The notes beneath the pieces are model-generated. The model was not told the DNA's origin, did no database searches, and saw nothing but the letters and a program-made list of their open reading frames with translations. A DNA stretch of 6,623 nt from Prevotella sp. UBA4341 (GTDB lineage: Bacteria > Bacteroidota > Bacteroidia > Bacteroidales > Bacteroidaceae). Where the stretch lies: positions 1-6,623 of the forward strand of contig DGTH01000158.1 in the NCBI GenBank assembly GCA_002393705.1, in the 5' to 3' direction. The translations under genes were made by a program, and so were the position numbers. This document shows positions 1 through 4,477 of this stretch, piece after piece. How positions within the stretch are numbered: position 1 is the first letter of the stretch; each line of letters begins with the position of its first letter.

Positions 1-117
1 CCAGAAGCCCCAGGAGCCCCAGAAGCCCCAGGAGTCCCAGAAGTCCCAGGAGCCCCAGAAGCCCCAGGAGCCCCAGGAGCCCCAGGAGCCCCAGGAGCCC
101 CAGATGCCCCAGAAGCC
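1..117 (+). repeat. 9-bp tandem repeat, CCAGRAGCC x13, coding Gln-Lys/Glu-Pro
   Basis: Thirteen consecutive 9-bp units run from the window edge and probably continue upstream. Most are CCAGGAGCC or CCAGAAGCC; variants are CCAGGAGTC (28-36), CCAGAAGTC (37-45) and CCAGATGCC (100-108). The array is in the methyltransferase frame and encodes Q-(K/E/M)-(P/S) triplets. It ends directly before the beta-2 strand of the Rossmann fold, so it sits in the loop between the motif I helix and beta-2. The minus strand carries GGGG runs every 9 bp, a possible G-quadruplex pattern. Confidence 0.95.
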
Positions 118-1096
118 CCAGCCCCCCACCTACGTCGAGCAGAACGCGGAGCTGTGCGAGCTGGCTCGCCACAACTTCAGGGTGTTGGGGCTGGAGTGCC
201 GCGTGGTCTGCGGCTCTGCCGCCGACGTGCTGCCTACACTGCCGCACGTGGCCTGCATCTATCTGGACCCTGCGCGCCGCGACGAGCACGGCGGACGAAC
301 CTATGCGCTGAAGGACTGCACCCCCAACGTGCTGCAACTCTTGCCCCTACTCTCAGAGAAGGCTGACCACATCATCCTGAAACTTTCGCCCATGCTCGAC
401 TGGCACCAAGCGGTGGAGGAGCTGAACGCAGCCGCACAGCGGGAGGCGGAGGAGGACTCGGCTGGAAAACCGCCGAGCGCTGTAGCGCACGCCGTCCATA
501 TAGTCAGCGTGAGGAATGAGTGCAAGGAGCTGATAGTCGAGGTGCGAGGTGCGAGGTGCGAGGTGCGCGATTACATCCGCGTGCACTGTGTGAACATCCT
601 GCCAGAAGGAGCTACGCAGCATTTCTCGTACCTCGCACCTCGCACCTCGCACCTCGAAACAAAGCCGCCGCACCTCGAAACAAAAGAACAAAAAGCCTCC
701 CCCAGTCGGGGGAGGTTGGAGGGGGCTGTAGGCTCTCCCTTCCTCTACGAACCCAACGCCAGCATCATGAAGGCGGGATGCTTCGATGAAATGGCCAATT
801 TTTATCACGTCAGGGAGATTTCGAGGAACTCACACCTTTTCGTGTCTGACCAGGAAGTAAAGGACTTTCCTGGCCGCAGTTTCCACGTAGAGCAGGTCTG
901 CTCCATGAACAAGCGCGAGCTGAAGGAAGCCCTCAAGGGCATGGAGCAGGCCAACATCACGACAAGAAACTTCCCCATGAGCGTGGCGGAGCTCAGGAAA
1001 CGGCTGCGGCTGAAGGACGGCGGCGACCGTTACATCTTTGCTACAACGGCGACCGACGGCAGTCACCAACTGTATATTTGTCGCAAAATAGTTTAA
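2..1096 (+). CDS. Class I SAM-dependent methyltransferase, PG_1098/THUMP-like family (5' partial, repeat-invaded)
   Basis: The frame is open from the left edge (first full codon at 2) to TAA at 1094-1096, showing 364 residues; the N-terminal domain and the glycine-rich SAM motif I lie off the window. Visible marks, numbered from codon 2: the beta-2 acidic end TYVEQN (43-48), the catalytic-type DPARRD motif (89-94), KLSPMLDW (127-134), YEPNASIMKAG (about 249-259), and a C-terminal block NFPMSVAELRKRL..KDGGD (323-342) ending in YICRK. These match my memory of the Bacteroidetes PG_1098 family: Rossmann methyltransferase, ferredoxin-like segment, THUMP-like end. RNA methylation is inferred from the THUMP-like end; the substrate is unknown. 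Three stretches do not look like the family and are low-complexity: residues 1-39 (Q-K/E-P triplets), the RGARCEVR duplication, and residues 211-244. All keep the frame. The ATG at 104 is a variant repeat codon, not a start. Family call fairly sure. Confidence 0.85.
   Translation, partial: QKPQEPQKPQESQKSQEPQKPQEPQEPQEPQEPQMPQKPQPPTYVEQNAELCELARHNFRVLGLECRVVCGSAADVLPTLPHVACIYLDPARRDEHGGRTYALKDCTPNVLQLLPLLSEKADHIILKLSPMLDWHQAVEELNAAAQREAEEDSAGKPPSAVAHAVHIVSVRNECKELIVEVRGARCEVRDYIRVHCVNILPEGATQHFSYLAPRTSHLETKPPHLETKEQKASPSRGRLEGAVGSPFLYEPNASIMKAGCFDEMANFYHVREISRNSHLFVSDQEVKDFPGRSFHVEQVCSMNKRELKEALKGMEQANITTRNFPMSVAELRKRLRLKDGGDRYIFATTATDGSHQLYICRKIV
538..565 (+). repeat. Heptamer array CGAGGTG x4 inside the methyltransferase gene
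   Basis: Four perfect CGAGGTG units lie at 538-544, 545-551, 552-558 and 559-565, followed by CG. Translated, they give EVRGARCEVR, in which EVR appears on both sides of GARC. Removing three units (21 bp) leaves a plain IVEVRDYIRV strand, so the array looks like a three-unit expansion of a native CGAGGTGCG. That origin is inference; the units are directly visible. Confidence 0.95.
629..656 (-). repeat. Inverted heptamer array (CACCTCG x3 plus TACCTCG)
   Basis: Units TACCTCG (629-635) and three CACCTCG (636-656) are the reverse complement of the array at 538-565. In the methyltransferase frame they encode LAPRTSHL. They begin a stretch of about 34 residues (211-244) that does not resemble the rest of the protein. 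Confidence 0.95.
650..684 (+). repeat. 21-bp-period direct repeat coding (S/P)HLETK
   Basis: The 14-mer CACCTCGAAACAAA occurs at 650-663 and again at 671-684, exactly 21 bp apart, so the protein reads SHLETK then PHLETK. The first copy starts with the last unit of the inverted heptamer array. The 21-bp period equals three heptamers or seven codons, so frame is kept. Confidence 0.85.
696..726. repeat. REP-like hairpin element, copy A, inside the methyltransferase gene
   Basis: A perfect 8-bp stem CCTCCCCC (696-703) / GGGGGAGG (708-715) with loop AGTC is followed by TTGG and an AGGGGGC box (720-726). In frame it encodes SPSRGRLEGA within the low-complexity insert just before the conserved YEPNASIMKAG block. 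The architecture, hairpin then short spacer then AGGGGGC, is shared with the element at 2432-2468 inside parE, which suggests a dispersed family. Confidence 0.75.
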
Positions 1097-1111
1097 AAAA
1101 AGGTTGCAGAT

Positions 1112-1142
1112 TTTGTCGTTCAGCCCTTTTTTACTACATTTG
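1112..1142 (+). promoter_or_regulatory. Bacteroidota-type promoter for the GNAT-like gene
   Basis: A TTTG (1112-1115) stands 19 nt upstream of TACATTTG (1135-1142), a full match to the -7 consensus TANNTTTG with a spacer in the known 19-21 nt range. Transcription would start just downstream, giving a leader of roughly 15-20 nt before the ATG at 1166. It lies in the only gap between the methyltransferase and GNAT-like genes. Confidence 0.7.
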
Positions 1143-1165
1143 CAACGTTTTTAAGTTTTAGACAC

Positions 1166-2320
1166 ATGTCAACAGTAGAGATTAGGAAAGTGACTGATAA
1201 GAAGGAGCTGGAGGCTTTCATCCAGTTCCACTACGACTTGTATAGGGGCAACAAGTATGACGCCCCGAACCTGCATAGCGATGAATTACACACGTTGAGC
1301 AAGAACAAGAATGCCGCCTTCGAGTTTTGCGAGGCGGAGTACTTCCTGGCCTATAAGGACGGCAAGGTAGTGGGCCGCGTGGCCGCCATCATCAACCGGC
1401 GCGCCAACGAACGCTGGGACCGCAAGAGCGTTCGCTTCGGGTGGATAGACTTCATCGACGATCTGGAAGTGTCGGAAGCCCTCTTGAAGGCTGTCGCCGA
1501 CTGGGGCCGCGAGAAAGGCATGACAGAGATAGTGGGGCCGCTGGGCTTCACCGACATGGACCCTGAAGGCATGCTCATAGAAGGCTTCGAGGAGCTGGGC
1601 ACCATGGCCACCATCTACAACTACCCGTACTACCCGCAGCACATGGAGCAGATGGGCGGTTGGAAGAAAGACAACGACTACGTGGAGTACAAGCTCATCG
1701 TGCCCAAGGACGGCATGCCCGAGAAGTACCAGAAGGTGGCCCAGTTAGTGCAGAAGCGCTACAACCTGCACCCCATACACCCCAAGCGCAGCCAGGTGCT
1801 CGGCAAGGAGCACTACGGCCGCAAGGTGCTCGATGTGGTCAACAAGTCGTTCGGCAACCTGTACGGTTACTCGCAGATGACGGAGCGCCAGATTGACGAA
1901 TACCTGCGCATGTGGTTTCCCCTGCTGGACATGGAGATGCTCTGCCTGATAGAAGACTGGAACACGCCCGACCACGAGGTTATCGGCGTGGGCATATCGA
2001 TTACCAACATGACGCGTGCGCTGCAGAAGTGCCGCAACGGCCGCCTATGGCCCTTCGGCTGGTGGCACCTGCTGCGCGCCCTGAAGTTCCACAAGGCCGA
2101 GTGTCTGGACCTGATGCTGGTGGGCTTCCTGCCAGAGTACCAGCAGAAGGGTGCCAACGCCCTACTGTTCTACGACCTCATTCCCCGTTACCAGAAGTTC
2201 GGCTTCAAGTGGGGCGAGACGAACGTGGAGATGGAGACCAACGAGAAGGTGCAAAGCCAGTGGCAGTATCTGGAGCACATCCAGCATAAGCGGCGTAGGT
2301 GTTATCGTAAAGGGCTTTAG
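1166..2320 (+). CDS. GNAT-like acetyltransferase, conserved Bacteroidetes protein of unknown substrate
   Basis: This 384-residue protein begins MSTVEIRKVTDKKELEAFI and looks like a large member of the GNAT fold. The first part (about 1-150) has a typical N-terminal GNAT opening, with YFLAYKDGKVVGRVAAIINRR as central strands and EALLKAVADWGREKGMTEIVGPLG as helix plus strand. The second part holds an acetyl-CoA-loop-like segment, LVGFLPEYQQKGANALL, whose QQKGAN is at residues 326-331, followed by a conserved-looking tail GETNVEMETNEKVQSQW and a basic end HKRRRCYRK. I recognise the family as a widespread Bacteroidetes hypothetical/N-acetyltransferase but know no substrate. The start is set by the ATG at 1166 just behind a good promoter. 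No repeat insertion is seen in this gene, unlike its neighbours. The parE start lies 73 nt downstream with no clear promoter, so the two may be cotranscribed. Confidence 0.75.
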   Translation: MSTVEIRKVTDKKELEAFIQFHYDLYRGNKYDAPNLHSDELHTLSKNKNAAFEFCEAEYFLAYKDGKVVGRVAAIINRRANERWDRKSVRFGWIDFIDDLEVSEALLKAVADWGREKGMTEIVGPLGFTDMDPEGMLIEGFEELGTMATIYNYPYYPQHMEQMGGWKKDNDYVEYKLIVPKDGMPEKYQKVAQLVQKRYNLHPIHPKRSQVLGKEHYGRKVLDVVNKSFGNLYGYSQMTERQIDEYLRMWFPLLDMEMLCLIEDWNTPDHEVIGVGISITNMTRALQKCRNGRLWPFGWWHLLRALKFHKAECLDLMLVGFLPEYQQKGANALLFYDLIPRYQKFGFKWGETNVEMETNEKVQSQWQYLEHIQHKRRRCYRKGL

Positions 2321-2330
2321 CCCCGTGTAT

Positions 2331-2353
2331 CAGCCCCCTAAGTGAGGTGGGAG
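2331..2353. repeat. Possible degenerate REP-like remnant upstream of parE
   Basis: The stretch starting CAGCCCCCTAAGT resembles one arm of the hairpin element found about 100 bp downstream inside parE (CCCCCTAA arms), but the second arm is only loosely kept as GAGGTGGGAG. It occupies part of the 73-nt gap between the GNAT-like gene and parE. It may be an eroded copy or chance similarity. Confidence 0.3.
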
Positions 2354-2393
2354 TCTGAACAAAATAAAGCTAATCAAACAGATATATAAAACA

Positions 2394-4442
2394 ATGGACG
2401 AAATGACAACAAAGAATATTGGCGGTTCAGACCCCCAACCCCCTAACTTAGGGGGCTTAACAGGGGGCATAGACACCCCAGACTACACAGACGACAACAT
2501 CCGACACTTGTCGGACATGGAGCATGTCAGGACCCGTCCGGGCATGTATATCGGCAGGCTGGGCGACGGCTCGCTGCCCGAGGACGGCATCTACGTGCTG
2601 CTGAAGGAAGTCATAGACAACTCCATTGACGAGTTTAAGATGCATGCCGGCGACCGACTGGAAATAACGGTTGACGAACAGCTGCGCGTCACCGTGCGCG
2701 ACTACGGACGCGGCATACCGCAGGGCAAGCTCATAGAAGCCGTCAGCGTGCTGAACACCGGCGGCAAGTACGACTCGAAAGCCTTTAAGAAGAGCGTCGG
2801 CCTGAACGGTGTGGGCGTGAAGGCTGTCAACGCGCTGAGCTCGCACTTCGAGGTGCGCAGCTTCCGCGACGGCAAGGTCAGGAAGGCCACCTTCGAACGG
2901 GGCATCATGACCAGCGACATCACCCTCGACACCCAGGAGGAGAACGGCACGTACATCTACTTCGAGCCCGACAACACGCTGTTCAAGGACTACCAGTTCC
3001 ACGATGACATCGTAGAGGTGATGCTGCGTAACTACACCTACCTGAACACGGGGCTCACCATTATGTATAACGGCCGGCGCATCCTGAGCCGCCACGGTCT
3101 GGAAGACCTGCTGAGCGACCGCATGACCAACGACGCGCTGTACCCCATCATCCACCTAAAGGGCGAGGACATCGAGATAGCCTTCACCCACGCCAACCAG
3201 TACGGCGAGGAATACTACTCGTTCGTCAACGGCCAGCACACCACGCAGGGCGGCACCCACCAGAGCGCTTTTAAGGAACACATAGCCAAGACCATCAAGG
3301 AGTTCTTCGGCAAGTACGAGTATGGCGACATCCGCACGGGCATCGTGGCAGCCATCGCCATCAACGTGGAGGAGCCGGTGTTCGAGAGTCAGACGAAGAT
3401 CAAGCTCGGCTCAACGCTCATGTCGCCGGGCGGCGACACCATCAACAAGTACGTAGGCGACTTCATCAAGCAGCAGGTTGACAACTACCTGCACATACAC
3501 CAGGACGTAGCCGAGGTCATAGAAAGCAAGATTAAGGAGAGCGAGCGCGAGCGCAAGGCCATGGCCGGCGTGACAAAACTGGCCCGCGAGCGAGCCAAGA
3601 AGGCCAATCTGCACAACCGCAAGCTGCGCGACTGCCGCATACACTTCAGCGACTCGAAGAACGAGCGCAAGGAGGAGTCGAGCATCTTCATCACCGAGGG
3701 CGACTCGGCCAGCGGAAGCATCACGAAGAGTCGCGACGTGAACACGCAGGCGGTGTTCTCGCTGAGGGGAAAACCCCTGAACACCTTCGGACTGACGAAG
3801 AAGGTGGTTTATGAGAACGAGGAGTTCAACCTGCTGCAGGCGGCCCTCGACATAGAGGAGGGTCTGGACACGCTGCGCTACAACAAGGTCATCGTGGCCA
3901 CCGATGCCGATGTGGATGGCATGCACATCCGGCTCCTGATCATCACCTTCTTCCTGCAGTTCTTCCCCGACCTCATCAAGAAAGGCCACGTCTATGTGCT
4001 GCAGACCCCGCTGTTCCGCGTGCGCAACAAACGGACGAAGATAAAGAACAAATCCGTCTTAACCAACCCCCAACACCCAACACCCAACACCCAACACCCA
4101 ACACCCAACACCCAACACCCAACACCCAACACCAAGCAGACAGACTACGTGGTGCGCTACTGCTACAACGAGGAGGAACGGCTGAAGGCTCTCGAGGACC
4201 TTGGGCCTGACCCCGAGATTACGCGCTTTAAGGGCTTGGGAGAGATTTCGCCGGAAGAATTTGCCGGTTTCATCGGTCCCGACATGCGCCTGGAGCAAGT
4301 GACGCTGCACAAGACGGACCAGGTACAGAAGCTCTTGGAGTACTACATGGGCAAGAACACCATGGAGCGCCAGAACTTCATCATCGACAACCTGGTCATT
4401 GAGGAAGACAGGCCGGAGGCCGAAGGCCTAAATGAGAATTGA
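2394..4442 (+). CDS. parE: Type IIA DNA topoisomerase subunit B, probably topoisomerase IV subunit B (ParE)
   Basis: This is the ATP-driven subunit that works with ParC (or GyrA) to pass one DNA duplex through another. The GHKL ATPase domain shows [10 protein letters not shown] with catalytic Glu72 and Asn76, VRDYGRGIP (Asp103), [14 protein letters not shown] (136-149), and the QTK loop with Lys335. The TOPRIM domain shows TEGDSASG (Glu435), RGKPLN, DADVDG (Asp504/506/508) and RFKGLGEI (611-618). No GyrB-specific extra domain is seen, and 682 residues is slightly long for ParE. The excess is explained by repeats: a hairpin element encoding [14 protein letters not shown] near the N-terminus, and three QHPTPNT cycles (560-580) in the TOPRIM region between PLFRVRNK and [13 protein letters not shown]. 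The start at 2394 is the first in-frame ATG; 2403 is an alternative. The stop TGA falls inside a heptamer array. GyrB remains possible. Confidence 0.9.
   Translation: MDEMTTKNIGGSDPQPPNLGGLTGGIDTPDYTDDNIRHLSDMEHVRTRPGMYIGRLGDGSLPEDGIYVLLKEVIDNSIDEFKMHAGDRLEITVDEQLRVTVRDYGRGIPQGKLIEAVSVLNTGGKYDSKAFKKSVGLNGVGVKAVNALSSHFEVRSFRDGKVRKATFERGIMTSDITLDTQEENGTYIYFEPDNTLFKDYQFHDDIVEVMLRNYTYLNTGLTIMYNGRRILSRHGLEDLLSDRMTNDALYPIIHLKGEDIEIAFTHANQYGEEYYSFVNGQHTTQGGTHQSAFKEHIAKTIKEFFGKYEYGDIRTGIVAAIAINVEEPVFESQTKIKLGSTLMSPGGDTINKYVGDFIKQQVDNYLHIHQDVAEVIESKIKESERERKAMAGVTKLARERAKKANLHNRKLRDCRIHFSDSKNERKEESSIFITEGDSASGSITKSRDVNTQAVFSLRGKPLNTFGLTKKVVYENEEFNLLQAALDIEEGLDTLRYNKVIVATDADVDGMHIRLLIITFFLQFFPDLIKKGHVYVLQTPLFRVRNKRTKIKNKSVLTNPQHPTPNTQHPTPNTQHPTPNTKQTDYVVRYCYNEEERLKALEDLGPDPEITRFKGLGEISPEEFAGFIGPDMRLEQVTLHKTDQVQKLLEYYMGKNTMERQNFIIDNLVIEEDRPEAEGLNEN
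2432..2468. repeat. REP-like hairpin element, copy B, inside the parE N-terminus
   Basis: CCCCCTAA (2439-2446) and TTAGGGGG (2448-2455) form a 17-bp palindrome around a single C. It is followed by CTTAAC and an AGGGGGC box (2462-2468), and preceded by CCCCCAA (2432-2438). In frame it encodes [13 protein letters not shown], placed before the conserved [19 protein letters not shown] start of the ATPase domain, in a tail that tolerates change. The layout matches the element at 696-726. Confidence 0.75.
4071..4133 (+). repeat. Heptamer array CAACACC x9 inside parE
   Basis: Nine perfect CAACACC units (63 bp) lie in frame, with a degenerate partial unit just upstream. They encode exactly three QHPTPNT cycles (residues 560-580). 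The copy number is a multiple of three, which keeps the parE frame. The minus (template) strand reads as GGG runs separated by TGTT, a canonical four-or-more G-tract pattern for a G-quadruplex. Confidence 0.98.
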
Positions 4443-4468
4443 GAATTGAGAAATGAGAATTGAGAAAT
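4434..4468 (+). repeat. Heptamer array GAGAA(T/A)T x5 across the parE stop and intergenic gap
   Basis: Units are GAGAATT (4434-4440 and 4441-4447), GAGAAAT (4448-4454), GAGAATT (4455-4461) and GAGAAAT (4462-4468). The first supplies the last parE codons (E, N) and, with the second, its TGA stop at 4440-4442. Each unit junction reads T-GA, so the array holds a TGA in each of the three plus-strand frames. It fills nearly all of the 35-nt gap before the protease ATG at 4478. Confidence 0.95.
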
Positions 4469-4477
4469 GATTTGGAT

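Larger units (their letters stand above)
537..657. other. Long intragenic hairpin built from opposed heptamer arrays
   Basis: Positions 537-567 can pair with 627-657 over 31 consecutive pairs: 30 Watson-Crick and one G-U (565/629). The loop is 59 nt (568-626) and encodes part of the methyltransferase. The pairing extends beyond the four heptamers by one pair outside and two inside. In mRNA this would be a very stable stem in the middle of a coding region; in DNA it could extrude as a cruciform or cause slippage. No function is established. Confidence 0.85.

Noticed and set aside
104..106. ATG as the start of the methyltransferase
   Set aside because: It is a single-base variant of the AAG/GAG codon within the 9-bp array; the same frame stays open to the window edge and the Rossmann motif I must lie upstream.
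1..117. CRISPR array
   Set aside because: Units are 9 bp and contiguous with no spacers; the same holds for the heptamer arrays.
353..808. Minus-strand frame opposite the methyltransferase repeats
   Set aside because: It is kept open by the stop-free heptamer arrays and hairpin element; the plus-strand frame holds the conserved motifs.
1096..1132. Terminator after the methyltransferase gene (AAAAAAGG / CCTTTTTT)
   Set aside because: The stem is almost all A-T with a 21-nt loop, and it overlaps the TTTG of a good promoter; too weak to call.
2312..2323. GGGCT-TT-AGCCC hairpin at the GNAT-like gene end
   Set aside because: At most five pairs with a two-base loop and no following T-tract; likely chance.
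2457..3155. Long minus-strand open frame opposite parE
   Set aside because: It mirrors a strongly conserved GC-rich coding gene in plus-strand frame and its product has no recognisable motif; a shadow frame. The same applies to minus-strand frames at 3411-3989 and 5015-5356.
4059..4310. Minus-strand frame with GVGCWVL repeats
   Set aside because: The repeat is just the reverse reading of the CAACACC array, which is open in all six frames; no independent evidence for a gene.
4460..4477. TTG start for the protease
   Set aside because: The codon lies inside the GAGAAWT array and adds six residues with no signal-peptide character; the ATG at 4478 starting MKK is more plausible, though unproven.
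4464..4477. Promoter -7 element ahead of the protease (ATGATTTG)
   Set aside because: The first two bases do not match TANNTTTG and no TTTG lies 19-21 nt upstream.
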